Of a stretch of DNA of 64,000 nucleotides, positions 51,192-61,000 are shown piece after piece. The stretch's first letter is position 1. Every line of letters begins with the position of its first letter. Where the stretch lies: contig NZ_SMNQ01000004.1 of NCBI RefSeq assembly GCF_004353505.1, forward strand, positions 62,001 through 126,000. Reading direction: 5' to 3'. The position numbers and the translations under genes are program-made. The stretch comes from Streptomyces sp. WAC05374. GTDB lineage: Bacteria; Actinomycetota; Actinomycetes; Streptomycetales; Streptomycetaceae. Under the pieces are notes generated by a model, which was given only the letters and a program-made list of their open reading frames with translations, had not been told where the DNA came from and searched no databases.

Positions 51192-52250
51192 TTGTCCCCC
51201 ATGCCCGATCCGGCCCCCGGCTCCCGCCCCACCCTGGAGGCCGTCGCGGCCCGTGCCGGGGTCTCGCGGGCGACGGCCTCGCGCGTCGTCAACGGCGGCG
51301 CGGGGGTCCGCCAGCCGCTGGTGGACAAGGTGCGCCGGGCGGTGGAGGAGCTCGGCTACGTCCCGAACCACGCGGCCCGCACGCTGGTGACGCGGCGCAA
51401 CGGCGCGGTGGCGGTGATCATCGCGGAGCCGGAGTTCCGGGTGTTCTCCGACCCGTTCTTCGAGCAGCAGGTGCGGGGCATCAGCCGTGAGCTGACGGCG
51501 CACGACTCGCAGCTCGTGCTGTTGTGGGTGGAGGGGCCGGGCGAGTACGACCGGATCGGCAGGTACCTGGGCGGCGGCCACGTCGACGGGGCGCTCGCCT
51601 TCTCCGTGCACAACGACGACGAGCTGCCCTCCATCATCCGGCGGGCGCAGGTGCCCGCGGTGTTCGGCGGGCGGCCCGGCTGGCCGGGCGCGACGACCGG
51701 GCTCACCGTGCCGTACGTCGACTGCGACAACCGGGGCGGCGCCCGGGAGGCGGTGCGGCACCTGCTGGCGCTGGGGCGCGAGCGCGTCGCGCACATCGCC
51801 GGGCCGCCCGACCAGACGTCCGCGATGGACCGCATCGACGGCTACCGGGACGTCCTGCTGGACGCCGGCCCCGGGCTGATCGCGCAGGGCGACTTCACCG
51901 AGGAGAGCGGCGCCCGCGCGATGGCCGAGCTGCTTCAGCAGCGGCCGGACCTGGACGCCGTGTTCGCCGCCAACGACCTGATGGCGTCGGGTGCCCTGCG
52001 CGTGCTGCGCGAGCGGGGGCTGCGGGTGCCGCAGGACGTGGCGCTCGTCGGCTTCGACGACATGCGGTCCATCGCGGAGGCCACCGACCCGCCGCTGACG
52101 ACGGTCCGCCAGGACATCGAGGGGATGGGCCGGCTGATGGTCCGGCTGCTGATGCGGGTCCTGAACGCGCAGGAGGGCGAGCCCGGGGCGGGCGGCGCCC
52201 CGGGCTCGGTGATCACTCCTACGGAACTGGTGCGGCGGGCGTCGGCCTGA
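51192..52250 (+). CDS. LacI-family repressor of the beta-glucan regulon
   Basis: 352 aa from the TTG at 51192, five bases after GAGGAG; an ATG at 51201 is in frame but has poorer spacing. The HTH spans about residues 15-60 (LEAVAARAGVSRATASRVVN), and the hinge helix region contains NHAARTLVTRR. A periplasmic-binding-protein-like sensor follows (about 75-340), with AVIIAEPEFRVFSDPF, DCDNRGGAREAVRHLL and FAANDLMASGALRVL. It belongs to the branch that includes CebR. Three GAGAGCGCTCTC palindromes precede this gene, the GH81 gene and the ABC importer operon, so it very likely represses all three and is released by an oligosaccharide. Confidence 0.93.
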   Translation: MSPMPDPAPGSRPTLEAVAARAGVSRATASRVVNGGAGVRQPLVDKVRRAVEELGYVPNHAARTLVTRRNGAVAVIIAEPEFRVFSDPFFEQQVRGISRELTAHDSQLVLLWVEGPGEYDRIGRYLGGGHVDGALAFSVHNDDELPSIIRRAQVPAVFGGRPGWPGATTGLTVPYVDCDNRGGAREAVRHLLALGRERVAHIAGPPDQTSAMDRIDGYRDVLLDAGPGLIAQGDFTEESGARAMAELLQQRPDLDAVFAANDLMASGALRVLRERGLRVPQDVALVGFDDMRSIAEATDPPLTTVRQDIEGMGRLMVRLLMRVLNAQEGEPGAGGAPGSVITPTELVRRASA

Positions 52251-52262
52251 GGCCGGGAATGC

Positions 52263-55061
52263 TCAGCCGTACGGGATGACGAGCACGGACCGGTCGGTAC
52301 CGGTCTGGAGCCTCGCCGTGCCGTTGCCGATGGCGTGCCAGACCTCCAGGCGCACGGTGCCGCCCCTGAGGTCGCCCAGCGTGCCGGTCGCCGCCTTCAG
52401 CCCGCGCCCCTGGGTGTACTCCTCCCACCCGGCCACCGGGTCGGTCGCGTAGTAGTGGTACGTCTCCGTCCGGTCGAACGTCCCGTCGCCGGTCAGGTCG
52501 TAGCTCACCCGGGCCTGCTGGCCCAGGCCCACCGTGGTCCCCGCGTCGACCTGGAGCCGGAAGGCGGTGGCGCCGCCCGCCTTCAGGGTGCCGTTGACGC
52601 CCCTGGCCTCGTAGACCAGCGGCTGGTACGGGGTGCCGTCGTGGTTGGCGCCGCCCGCCGAGGCGATGGTGTCGCTGCCGGCCGCCGCGCCCGTGGCGGT
52701 GGTGAGGGTGCCTCCGGTGCGGAGCTGGAAGGTGTCGCCGGTGGAGGGCCCCGGGTCGCCGGGGTCGCCCGGGTCGCCGCCGGTGCCGGTGCCCGTGGCG
52801 GTCGAGCGCGCCGGGACGGTGAGCTTCGCGCCGTCGGAGAACGTCACCGTGCGGGCGGTGGAGCCGTGGTTGTGGGCGGCGTACGTCCGTACCGTGCCCT
52901 TGGTGAAGACGGCCGAGGTGGGGATGTCACCGGTGACGGTCGCGTCGGGCGCCCCGAGGGCGTCCAGCGTGCCGATCCAGTGGTAGGTGTGCGCCTTCGA
53001 CTCGCCGGCCTCCGGGGTGTAGGAGGCGTGGCCCGCGTCCCACTTCGCCTTGGCGGCCGCGGGGTCGGCGAGCGACTGGAACTCCCAGAGGATGTCGCGC
53101 CACTCGACGGCCGGGCCGCCGTTCTCGCGCTCCATCTCGGTGATGTTGCGGCGGATGGCCGCCTTCTCGCCGCCCAGGTGCAGCGACCCACCGGTCACCG
53201 GCAGGACGTTGATGCCGTGGATCTCCTCGGGGTTGGCGGTCCACCAGGTGGCGTACGCGGCGCCGCTCCCCCACACCATGCCGGCCGTGTCGTGCCCGAA
53301 GGAGGCCGGGAAGACCTGCTGGTCGGCGTCGAACCAGTACTGGGCGATCGCCTCCGCCTCGGTCGTCAGCAGGTACACGCCCAGGTCGCGCAGGGCGGTG
53401 TCACCGGTGGCCGAGCCCCACAGGACCAGTCCCGCGCTGAGGTTGGTGGACTCCGACGACGACTCCTGGTTGTTGCCGGCCGCGAAGCCCTGGTGGCCGG
53501 AGGCCCAGCTATGGCCCGCGTACACGTCGAAGCCCCGCAGGAACGGGAAGGCCGTGTCGGTGCGGCTGGGGTTGGCGGCGTCGCGCACCAGCGTCTTCAC
53601 CATGCCGCCCCAGGCCGAGTCGGCGGCCCAGGCCGGGTCGTACTGGGCGACGATCGCGGCGGCGTAGACGTAGTACGAGTAGTGGAAGTGGTGGTCGTTG
53701 AGCTCGGTGTCGCTGCCGTACGAGGCCGGGTAGCCCGTCAGCGTCTTCCAGGCGCGGTCGTAGGAGAACTCGTTCGCCCCGCCCGCCGTGAACCAGTCCT
53801 GGAGCCGTCCCTTCATCAGGCCGAGCAGCCTGTCACGCGTGGCCGTCTCGCCGATCTGGTCGGCCAGGGGCACGAGCTGCGCCAGGCGGCCGAGGGCCTT
53901 GCCGGTCCAGTACGTGTCGGTGGCGCCGGAGAACGGGTCGGGGGCGTTCACCACCTCGTTCAGGTAGCCGCGCAGCCGGGCGGGGTCGGCGCCGGAGGAC
54001 TTCGGCAGCCCGGGCAGGACGGCGGCGGCCTTCTGGCTGGTGGTGAAGGTGGTGGACGCGCGGACCTTCATGGTGCCGCGCGGTGAGACGTAGGTGTACG
54101 CGGTGAGCGGGTCCGTGGTGTGCAGCCACTGGTGCCGGTAGAGCGCCTGGAGGGTGCCGGTCTGGCTGCCCTCCTGGGGCTGGGTGGTCAGGGTGTAGGT
54201 GGCCCTGACCGTGCCTCCGGTGGAGCTCCAGGTGACCTTGGAGCCGGTGACGAAGCTGTAGGCGTACGTCCGGTACGTGGCGAGCGCGTCCGGCGAGGGC
54301 AGGACGGCGACGGAGAAGTAGTCCTTGCCGCCGAGCCCGGCCGTCAGCGTGGAGCCGGAGACCGTCCAGTCGGTGCCGGTGGGGGCGAACAGGGCGTAGT
54401 GGTGGCCCGCGACGGTGATGCCGAGGACGTTGCCCTGGTCGGCGAAGACGGTGGGGGCGCTCGCCGTGGTGATCCGGGCGTCGCCGCCCGTGCCCTTGGC
54501 GTACACGAACGGCGACCCGTGGCCGATGGTCGTCCGGAGCGTACGGGCGCCGTCCGACCAGTAGGGGGTGACGGTCCAGTCGGACCAGGCGTCGGCCTTG
54601 GTGTCGGGCGAGTTCAGCCCGGTGAGCCCGAGGGTGAGGTCGCGTTTGTGGGCGTACTCGTACTGTCTGCCGTCGCCGACGACGGCGGGCGTGGTCGGGT
54701 AGCCGATGTCCAGGCCGGCGGCGGTGGCCTGGTAGGTGAGCGGGTGGCCGTACATGGGGGTGGACCAGGGGTTGTCGCCGTACCGCTGGAACGCGAGCGA
54801 GGACCACCAGTCGTTGGTGGGCACCGGCTTGCCCTGGGCGGCGGGGGTGAGCTTGGGGGTGACGGGGGTGCCGGTGTTGGTGGTGGGGCCGGAGGTTCCG
54901 GGGGGACGGGTGTCGGAGTAGCTGCCGGTCCCGACGGGGACGGTGGCCGCCGCGGCGGGGGACGCGGTGGTGGCGGTGAGGCCGAGGGCGGCCAGGGCGG
55001 TGACGAGGAGCACGGCGGCTGGTCCGGCGTGTGGGGGTGGTCCGGTGCGGGGGGATGGCAT
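52263..55061 (-). CDS. Secreted GH81 endo-beta-1,3-glucanase with C-terminal glucan-binding domain
   Basis: 932 aa; ATG with GAGGTG upstream. Signal peptide about 1-39. GH81 catalytic region about 60-745: TNDWWSSLAFQRYGDNPWS near 81-99, NDHHFHYSYYVYAAA near 452 with a catalytic Asp, and AGHSWASGHQGF then GNNQESSSES near 515-535 with the catalytic Glu residues. A short GDPGDPGDPGPSTGD linker near 775 leads to a beta-rich domain of about 150 residues resembling CBM56-type beta-1,3-glucan-binding modules. It hydrolyses laminarin and fungal or yeast wall beta-1,3-glucan. An operator lies right at its probable transcription start, under the LacI regulator at 51192. Confidence 0.93.
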   Translation of the reverse strand: MPSPRTGPPPHAGPAAVLLVTALAALGLTATTASPAAAATVPVGTGSYSDTRPPGTSGPTTNTGTPVTPKLTPAAQGKPVPTNDWWSSLAFQRYGDNPWSTPMYGHPLTYQATAAGLDIGYPTTPAVVGDGRQYEYAHKRDLTLGLTGLNSPDTKADAWSDWTVTPYWSDGARTLRTTIGHGSPFVYAKGTGGDARITTASAPTVFADQGNVLGITVAGHHYALFAPTGTDWTVSGSTLTAGLGGKDYFSVAVLPSPDALATYRTYAYSFVTGSKVTWSSTGGTVRATYTLTTQPQEGSQTGTLQALYRHQWLHTTDPLTAYTYVSPRGTMKVRASTTFTTSQKAAAVLPGLPKSSGADPARLRGYLNEVVNAPDPFSGATDTYWTGKALGRLAQLVPLADQIGETATRDRLLGLMKGRLQDWFTAGGANEFSYDRAWKTLTGYPASYGSDTELNDHHFHYSYYVYAAAIVAQYDPAWAADSAWGGMVKTLVRDAANPSRTDTAFPFLRGFDVYAGHSWASGHQGFAAGNNQESSSESTNLSAGLVLWGSATGDTALRDLGVYLLTTEAEAIAQYWFDADQQVFPASFGHDTAGMVWGSGAAYATWWTANPEEIHGINVLPVTGGSLHLGGEKAAIRRNITEMERENGGPAVEWRDILWEFQSLADPAAAKAKWDAGHASYTPEAGESKAHTYHWIGTLDALGAPDATVTGDIPTSAVFTKGTVRTYAAHNHGSTARTVTFSDGAKLTVPARSTATGTGTGGDPGDPGDPGPSTGDTFQLRTGGTLTTATGAAAGSDTIASAGGANHDGTPYQPLVYEARGVNGTLKAGGATAFRLQVDAGTTVGLGQQARVSYDLTGDGTFDRTETYHYYATDPVAGWEEYTQGRGLKAATGTLGDLRGGTVRLEVWHAIGNGTARLQTGTDRSVLVIPYG

Positions 55062-55116
55062 GTCGGCACCTCGGATCGGTGTGGAGGAGTGGGGCGGGGA
55101 TGGCGGGAGAGCGATT

Positions 55117-55130
55117 CGAGAGCGCTCTCA
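55117..55130. promoter_or_regulatory. LacI-type operator 2, at the GH81 transcription start
   Basis: GAGAGCGCTCTC at 55118-55129 with C and A outside it. It begins immediately downstream of the GH81 -10 box (55140-55145, minus strand), so bound repressor would block open-complex formation or escape. Confidence 0.75.
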
Positions 55131-55139
55131 GGTGCCTGG

Positions 55140-55169
55140 AACGTAAAACTCCTGAAACAGGACTGTCAA
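55140..55169 (-). promoter_or_regulatory. Promoter of the GH81 gene
   Basis: On the minus strand TTGACA (55169-55164), 18 bases, TACGTT (55145-55140). A perfect -35 hexamer is uncommon in this sequence. Start would fall near 55133, about 70 bases before the ATG. Confidence 0.65.
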
Positions 55170-55224
55170 TACAGGTGACACAGACGGGAGTTGATGGCCC
55201 CGGCAGCCGTTATGTGTTCGAGTC

Positions 55225-55254
55225 TTGACGGGGCAGGGGTGCGGGAGGCACGCT
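55225..55254 (+). promoter_or_regulatory. Candidate promoter of the ABC importer / beta-glucosidase operon
   Basis: TTGACG (55225-55230), 18 bases, CACGCT (55249-55254). Spacing and distance to the operator mirror the GH81 promoter. The -10 is weak. Confidence 0.45.
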
Positions 55255-55268
55255 CCTGAGCATCTTCT

Positions 55269-55282
55269 TGAGAGCGCTCTCA
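55269..55282. promoter_or_regulatory. LacI-type operator 3, upstream of the importer operon
   Basis: TGAGAGCGCTCTCA is a perfect 14-bp palindrome, the best of the three sites. It lies 50 bases before the solute-binding-protein start and just downstream of the candidate promoter. Confidence 0.78.
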
Positions 55283-55331
55283 GCACGCTGGACCCGCCGC
55301 ACCGCCGCCCCCGAAGCCAAGGAGCCTTCCC

Positions 55332-56633
55332 ATGCCCATCGCCCGAGCCACCAGCGCCAGAAGGGCCGCCGTCCGACTCGGTGCGCTCGCGCTCACCGGG
55401 GCCCTGCTCGCCGCCTGCGGGTCCGGCGCCTCCGACGAGGCGTCCGACGGCACGGTCACGCTGACCGTGGACCTCTTCGGCTCCTTCGGCTACAAGGAGG
55501 CGGGACTCTACGCCGAGTACGAGAAGCTGCACCCCGGGATCAAGATCAAGCAGACGGACACGGAGGACGAACAGGACTACTGGAAGTCCCTCCAGACCCG
55601 CCTCGCCGGCGGGGGCGGACTCGCCGACGTACAGGCGATCGAGGTCGGCCGCATCGCCTCCGTCACACAGGCGCAGGCGGACAGGTTCGAGGACCTGACG
55701 AAGTACGGCGCGGACAAGCTGAAGGGCGAGTTCGCCGAGGCGAAGTGGTCGGCGGCCACGACCAAGGACGGCAAGGTGCTGGGGCTCGGCACCGACGTCG
55801 GCCCCGAGGCCATGTGCTACCGCACGGACCTCTTCCAGCAGGCCGGCCTGCCGACGGACCGCACCGAGCTGGCGAAGAAGTGGGCCACCTGGGACGGCTA
55901 CCTGGAGCTCGGCAAGCAGTACAAGGCCAAGGCGCCCGCCAAGAGCGCCTGGCTGGACAGCGTGGGCAGCCTGTTCACCATCATGATCGGGCAGGAGGAG
56001 GAGCGGTACTACGACGCCTCCGGCAAGCTGATCTACGAGTCGAACCCCGCCGTCAAGACCGCCTGGGACACCGCCGCGCAGGCCGCGGAGGACGGGCTGA
56101 GCGCCAAGCTGGACCAGTGGTCCCCGCAGTGGAACCAGGCGTTCGCCGCCGGGTCGTTCGCCACCATCCCCTGCCCCGCCTGGATGCTCGGGTACATCAA
56201 GGGCCAGGCCGGTGAGGCCGGCAAGGACAAGTGGGACATCGCCAAGCTGCCGGGCGGCGCGGGCAACTGGGGCGGCTCGTACCTGAGCATCCCCCGGGCG
56301 GCCAAGCACAAGAAGGAGGCGTACGAGCTGATCCAGTGGCTCACGGCGCCGGAACAGCAGGCCAGGCTCTTCGAGAAGCAGGGCAACTTCCCCTCCTCCA
56401 CGGGCGCCATCGCCAAGGTCGCCGGCGCCCAGGACCCGTACTTCTCGGGCGCCCCGATCGGCCGGATCTTCGGTGACGCCGCCAAGGCGGCCCCGGTCCA
56501 GGTGCTCGGCGTCCACGACAAGAGCGTCGCGGACCAGATCACCAACGCCCTGAGCGAGGTGGAGCGGAAGGGGACGTCACCGGACAAGGCGTGGTCCAAC
56601 GCCAGGAAGGGCGTCGAGAACGTCACGGGCTGA
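55332..56633 (+). CDS. Sugar ABC transporter solute-binding lipoprotein
   Basis: 433 aa; ATG with AAGGAG seven bases upstream. Lipoprotein signal with lipobox LLAAC (Cys at about 29) and no other Cys before the mature domain. Cluster-B-type sugar-binding fold (LTVDLFGSFGYKEAGLYAEYE in two blocks near 43-63; NFPSSTGAIAKV near 355). It should capture beta-glucan oligosaccharides such as laminaribiose or cellobiose and deliver them to the two permeases encoded downstream. No ATPase gene is in the operon, so a shared ATPase (MsiK type in Streptomyces) would be needed. A LacI operator controls it. Confidence 0.94.
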   Translation: MPIARATSARRAAVRLGALALTGALLAACGSGASDEASDGTVTLTVDLFGSFGYKEAGLYAEYEKLHPGIKIKQTDTEDEQDYWKSLQTRLAGGGGLADVQAIEVGRIASVTQAQADRFEDLTKYGADKLKGEFAEAKWSAATTKDGKVLGLGTDVGPEAMCYRTDLFQQAGLPTDRTELAKKWATWDGYLELGKQYKAKAPAKSAWLDSVGSLFTIMIGQEEERYYDASGKLIYESNPAVKTAWDTAAQAAEDGLSAKLDQWSPQWNQAFAAGSFATIPCPAWMLGYIKGQAGEAGKDKWDIAKLPGGAGNWGGSYLSIPRAAKHKKEAYELIQWLTAPEQQARLFEKQGNFPSSTGAIAKVAGAQDPYFSGAPIGRIFGDAAKAAPVQVLGVHDKSVADQITNALSEVERKGTSPDKAWSNARKGVENVTG

Positions 56634-56761
56634 CGCCCCCGCCACCACCGTGCTCCCCCTCCCGCGGGCGGCCCACCCGCGGGAGGTGGGCCGCAGGGGA
56701 CCGGCCCGCCCGGGCCGCCGCACCACGTCCACGTCCGCACCGACCTTCGAAGGGCCGCACC

Positions 56762-57730
56762 GTGACCCTCACCGCTCCGCAAGGAACGGCAGCCGCTGGG
56801 CGGCGGCTCCCGCCGGCGGGCCCGCCACGCCGGGCGCACCGCGTGTGGCGGGCCGTCTCGCCGTACGCGTACCTCGCCCCGTTCTTCACCCTCTTCGCCG
56901 CCTTCGGCCTCTTCCCGCTGATCTACACGGCGTTCGTGTCGCTCTACCGCGTCGAGCTCCAGACCCCCGGCGACATGGAGTGGCGGGGCCTCGGCAACTA
57001 CGCCGCCGTGTTCACCGACGAGTTCTTCTGGATCTCGCTGCGCAACACGTTCACCATCGGGATCATCTCCACGGTCCCCCAGCTCGTGATGGCCCTGGGC
57101 CTGGCCCACCTGCTCAACTACAAGCTGCGCGGGCGGACGTTCTTCCGCACGGCGATGCTGCTGCCGTACGCCACGTCCGTCGCCGCCGCGACACTGGTCT
57201 TCGCGCAGCTCTTCGGCCGGGACTTCGGGCTCGTCAACTACGTGCTGGGGCTGGTCGGGATCGGCCCGGTGGACTGGCAGACCAACACGCTCGCCTCCCA
57301 GATCGCCGTGTCGACGATCGTCGTCTGGCGCTGGACCGGCTACAACGCGCTGATCTACCTCGCGGGCATGCAGTCCATCCCGAGCGAGCTGTACGAGGCG
57401 GCGGAGATGGACGGGGCATCGCGGTGGCGGCAGTTCTTCCACGTCACCCTGCCGGGCCTGCGTCCGACCATCGTGTTCACGGCCGTCGTCTCGACGATCG
57501 GCGCCACCCAGCTCTTCGGGGAGCCGCTGCTGTTCGAGGGATCGGTCTCGGGCGGCATCTCGCACCAGTACCAGACGCTCGGGCTCTACCTGTACGAGCA
57601 GGGCTGGGGCTTCTTCCACCTGGGCCGGGCCGCGGCCATCGCCTGGGTGATGTTCCTGCTGATCCTGGTGCTGGTGGGGGTCAACGCCCTGATCGCGCGC
57701 CGTCGTTCCCGTAAGGAGGCCGGCCGATGA
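56762..57730 (+). CDS. Sugar ABC transporter permease 1
   Basis: 322 aa from the GTG at 56762, 128 bases after the binding-protein gene; the open frame further upstream is Pro/Arg-rich and not homologous. Six membrane helices. The EAA loop EAAEMDGASRWRQFFHVTLPG near 218-238 contacts the ATPase. It is the MalF-like, longer-N-terminus member of the pair. Its stop overlaps the next permease start by ATGA. Confidence 0.93.
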   Translation: MTLTAPQGTAAAGRRLPPAGPPRRAHRVWRAVSPYAYLAPFFTLFAAFGLFPLIYTAFVSLYRVELQTPGDMEWRGLGNYAAVFTDEFFWISLRNTFTIGIISTVPQLVMALGLAHLLNYKLRGRTFFRTAMLLPYATSVAAATLVFAQLFGRDFGLVNYVLGLVGIGPVDWQTNTLASQIAVSTIVVWRWTGYNALIYLAGMQSIPSELYEAAEMDGASRWRQFFHVTLPGLRPTIVFTAVVSTIGATQLFGEPLLFEGSVSGGISHQYQTLGLYLYEQGWGFFHLGRAAAIAWVMFLLILVLVGVNALIARRRSRKEAGR

Positions 57731-58566
57731 GTACGCGCCGCGCCGGGCGCACCCTGCACGGCGGCAGGGTGGCGTACGCGATCCTCGTCGTCGCCGTGCT
57801 GGTCTCCGCCTTCCCGTTCTACTGGACGATCGTGGCCGCCAGCCGCTCCAACGCCGACCTGGCGAAGGTGCCCCCGTCCCTGCTCCCCGGCCCCAACCTG
57901 ATGCGGAACTTCGAGGCCGTGATGGAGGAGGCCGACATCGGCACGGCCCTGGTCAACTCCCTGATCGTCTCGGGGTCCATCACGGTCGGCACGGTGCTGT
58001 GCTGCACCCTGGCCGGGTTCGCCTTCGCCAAGCTGCGCTTCCGCGGCCGGGGCGCGCTGCTGGCGGTCACCGTGGGCACGATGATGATCCCGCCGCAGTT
58101 GGGCGTGATCCCGCTGTTCATGGTGATCGCGGAGCTGGAGTGGGTGAACCGGCTCCAGTCGGTGATCCTGCCCGGTCTGGTGTCGGCCTTCGGCGTCTTC
58201 TTCATGCGGCAGTTCCTGGTGCAGGCGCTGCCGGACGAGCTGATCGAGGCGGCGCGGGTGGACGGGGCCTCCTCCGCGAGGATCTTCTGGTCGATCGTCG
58301 TGCCGATCGCCCGGCCGGGCATGGCGGTCCTGGGACTGCTGACCTTCATGGCGGCCTGGAACGACTTCTTCTGGCCGGTCGTCGCGCTGTCCTCGCAGAA
58401 CCCGACCGTGCAGGTCGCGCTGCGCCAGCTCGGCGGCGGTTACGTGAACGACCAGTCCGTGATCATGGCGGGCACCCTGCTGGGCACGCTCCCCGTGCTG
58501 CTGGTCTTCGGGCTGCTGGGCCGGCAGATCGTCGGCGGCATCATGCAGGGCGCCGTCAAGGGCTGA
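57727..58566 (+). CDS. Sugar ABC transporter permease 2
   Basis: 279 aa, MalG-like. Six membrane helices with [20 protein letters not shown] near 176-195 as the EAA loop. It begins within the stop of permease 1 (ATGA). The pair with the lipoprotein matches the CUT1 family for di- and oligosaccharides. The beta-glucosidase follows 49 bases later. Confidence 0.94.
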   Translation: MSTRRAGRTLHGGRVAYAILVVAVLVSAFPFYWTIVAASRSNADLAKVPPSLLPGPNLMRNFEAVMEEADIGTALVNSLIVSGSITVGTVLCCTLAGFAFAKLRFRGRGALLAVTVGTMMIPPQLGVIPLFMVIAELEWVNRLQSVILPGLVSAFGVFFMRQFLVQALPDELIEAARVDGASSARIFWSIVVPIARPGMAVLGLLTFMAAWNDFFWPVVALSSQNPTVQVALRQLGGGYVNDQSVIMAGTLLGTLPVLLVFGLLGRQIVGGIMQGAVKG

Positions 58567-58615
58567 CGCCCGCGCTCCACCCCCCTTCCTTCCACCCTCC
58601 TTCGTTGGGAGTCTC

Positions 58616-60004
58616 ATGACCGAGCTCGCCTTTCCGGCCGCGTTCCGCTGGGGCACGGCCACGGCCGCGTACCAGATCGAGGGCGCCGCCGACGAGGACG
58701 GCCGCACGCCGTCCATCTGGGACACCTTCAGCCGCACGCCGGGCAGGGTCCGCAACGGCGACACCGGTGACATCGCGGCCGACCACTACCACCGGATGAC
58801 CGAGGACGTCGCCCTGATGAAGGACCTGGGCGTGACGGACTACCGGTTCTCCGTGGCGTGGCCGCGCGTGCAGCCGACGGGGCGGGGCCCGGCGGTCCAG
58901 AAGGGCCTGGACTTCTACCGCCGGCTCGTCGACGAGCTGCTGGCCGCCGACATCCGGCCGGTCGCCACCCTCTACCACTGGGACCTGCCGCAGGAGCTGG
59001 AGGACGCGGGCGGCTGGCCGCAGCGCGAGACGGCGGAGCGGTTCGCCGCGTACGCGGAGCTCGTGGCCGGCGCGCTGGGCGACCGGGTGGCCACGTGGAC
59101 GACGCTGAACGAACCGTGGTGCGCCGCGTTCCTCGGGTACGCGTCGGGCGAGCACGCCCCGGGCCGTACGGAGCCGGCCGCCGCACTGCGCGCCGCGCAC
59201 CACCTGAACCTGGCGCACGGGCGGGCCGTCCAGGTGCTGCGGGCCGCCCTGCCGCCGTCCGCCGAGGTCTCGCTGACGCTCAACCTGCACGCGGTGCGCG
59301 CCCTCTCGGACGCGGAGGAGGACCGGGACGCGGCGCGGCGGGTGGACGCGCTGGGCAACCGGATCTTCCTGGACCCGGTCTTCCACGGGCGCCTGCCGGA
59401 GGACCTGGTCCGGGACACGGCGGCCCTGACGGACTGGTCCTTCGTGCGCGACGGGGACCTGGAGGTGACCTCCGCGCCGGTCGACTCGCTGGGCATCAAC
59501 TACTACTCCCCCACGGTGGTCGCGGCGGGCGCGTCCGGGGCGCCGTCCCCGTGGCCGGGCGCCGAGCCCCATGTCCGGTTCGTGCCGGCGCCGGGGCCCC
59601 GGACGGCGATGGACTGGCCGGTGGACGCGGAGGGGCTGTACGAGCTGCTGAGCCGGCTGCGGGACGAGCTGCCCGGGGTGCCGCTGATGGTGACGGAGAA
59701 CGGGGCGGCGTACGACGACTACGCCGACCCCTCGGGCGAGGTGCACGACCCGGAGCGGGTCGCCTACCTCCACGCGCACCTGGCGGCGGTGCACCGCGCC
59801 CTCGCGGACGGGGTGGACGTGCGGGGCTACTTCCTGTGGTCGCTGCTGGACAACTTCGAGTGGGCGTACGGCTACGGCAAGCGGTTCGGCATCGTGCACG
59901 TGGACTTCGCGTCGCAGCGGCGTACGCCGAAGGACAGCGCGCGCTGGTACGCGGACGTCATCGCCCGGGGCGGGCTGCGCGGGCCCCTCGGCCCCGCTGG
60001 GTGA
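58616..60004 (+). CDS. GH1 beta-glucosidase
   Basis: 462 aa. GH1 signatures: [15 protein letters not shown] near 10-24 at the N-terminus, acid/base Glu166 in TLNEPW, nucleophile Glu near 361 in [10 protein letters not shown], and [17 protein letters not shown] near 413. No signal peptide, so imported disaccharides are split to glucose in the cytosol. Last gene of the importer operon; the 3' end overlaps the convergent MpaB-type gene by 47 bases. Together with GH81, importer and LacI repressor it completes a beta-1,3-glucan (or cello-oligosaccharide) catabolic route. Confidence 0.96.
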   Translation: MTELAFPAAFRWGTATAAYQIEGAADEDGRTPSIWDTFSRTPGRVRNGDTGDIAADHYHRMTEDVALMKDLGVTDYRFSVAWPRVQPTGRGPAVQKGLDFYRRLVDELLAADIRPVATLYHWDLPQELEDAGGWPQRETAERFAAYAELVAGALGDRVATWTTLNEPWCAAFLGYASGEHAPGRTEPAAALRAAHHLNLAHGRAVQVLRAALPPSAEVSLTLNLHAVRALSDAEEDRDAARRVDALGNRIFLDPVFHGRLPEDLVRDTAALTDWSFVRDGDLEVTSAPVDSLGINYYSPTVVAAGASGAPSPWPGAEPHVRFVPAPGPRTAMDWPVDAEGLYELLSRLRDELPGVPLMVTENGAAYDDYADPSGEVHDPERVAYLHAHLAAVHRALADGVDVRGYFLWSLLDNFEWAYGYGKRFGIVHVDFASQRRTPKDSARWYADVIARGGLRGPLGPAG

Positions 60005-60857
60005 GCCGGTGGCGCCGCCGGGCCTCACGGGCGAGCGGGAGGTAGCGCAGCCGCTCGGGGAGCGCGGGGACGACGACCCGGACGACCCCTCCGAAGCGGC
60101 GCAGCCTGCGCTCCTGCTGGTCGGTCCACTCCAGGCCGATCGCCTCCCGCGCGTCCGGCGGCATCAGGCCAATGGTCAGGAAGCGGCGGAAGCGCGCGAA
60201 CGGCGGGAGCAGGACCGGCCAGAAGGCGCGCATCAGGAGCCGCAGCGGCAGCGGTCCGCGGTCGAAGGGGGGCAACGGGACGTCGGCGGAGACGAGTTCG
60301 CGGGCGACGGCGGTGGCCTCGATCTCCTCGTCGAGGACCTTGCGGTAGTAGGGCCAGAACTCCTCGATCGTCGGGGGCATGTCGCGGTCGTGGATGCCGA
60401 GGACACGGCCGACCTGGAGCCACTCGGCGTAGAGCCGGCGCTCCTGCTCCTCGCTCAGGGGCCGGATCAGGTAGCGGATGGCGTGGTGGTAGACGGGGAA
60501 GCCGGTGGCGTGGACCCAGGCGTAGTTCGCGGGGGTGAGCGCGTGGTACGGGCGGCCCCGGGTGTCGGTGCCCTGGATGGTCGCGTGGAGCCTGCGCAGC
60601 CGGCGCCCTTCCTCGGCGGCGGCCTCGCCTCCGTACACCCATAGCTGGACCGAGCGCAGGGAGCGCTCACCGCGGCCCCACGGGTCGGTGCGGAAGACGG
60701 AGTGCTCGTCGACGCCGGCGCCGACGGCGGGGTGGGCGACCTGGAGGGTGAAGGCGGCGGGGAGCATCAGCAGGCCCCGGATGTCGCCCGCGAGGCTCCA
60801 GAGGACTCCGCCGGGCGGGGGCGGTACAGGGTCGGGCGGGGCGGAGGACGTGCTCAT
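59958..60857 (-). CDS. Oxygenase MpaB family (DUF2236) protein
   Basis: 299 aa from the ATG at 60857; an ATG at 60920 is in frame. GATACT lies six bases before the preferred ATG, so it could be leaderless. [31 protein letters not shown] (two blocks near 19-50) and [13 protein letters not shown] are DUF2236 signatures; [22 protein letters not shown] near 107-128 carries conserved His residues thought to bind haem in latex-clearing and MpaB-type oxygenases. PF09995 proteins are haem-dependent oxygenases in the few studied cases. Substrate unknown. The C-terminus is Arg-rich. Confidence 0.88.
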   Translation of the reverse strand: MSTSSAPPDPVPPPPGGVLWSLAGDIRGLLMLPAAFTLQVAHPAVGAGVDEHSVFRTDPWGRGERSLRSVQLWVYGGEAAAEEGRRLRRLHATIQGTDTRGRPYHALTPANYAWVHATGFPVYHHAIRYLIRPLSEEQERRLYAEWLQVGRVLGIHDRDMPPTIEEFWPYYRKVLDEEIEATAVARELVSADVPLPPFDRGPLPLRLLMRAFWPVLLPPFARFRRFLTIGLMPPDAREAIGLEWTDQQERRLRRFGGVVRVVVPALPERLRYLPLAREARRRHRLTQRGRGARAARPGR

Positions 60858-61000
60858 GGTCCCAGTATCCGCCGCGGACATGTTCGTGTGGTCGACCGAG
60901 GTCCGCAAGATTCCCTGCACGCGATGGCTACCCGAAAGTAACCGTGGCTGATTTGATGTGCCGCGCGATGTCCAACCCCCCGCCTCCCTCTGGAGTTTCC

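Noticed and set aside
55225..55282. tRNA-like or riboswitch-like structure in the GH81/importer intergenic region
   Set aside because: The visible structure is fully explained by two promoters and two operator palindromes. No cloverleaf or known aptamer block was found.
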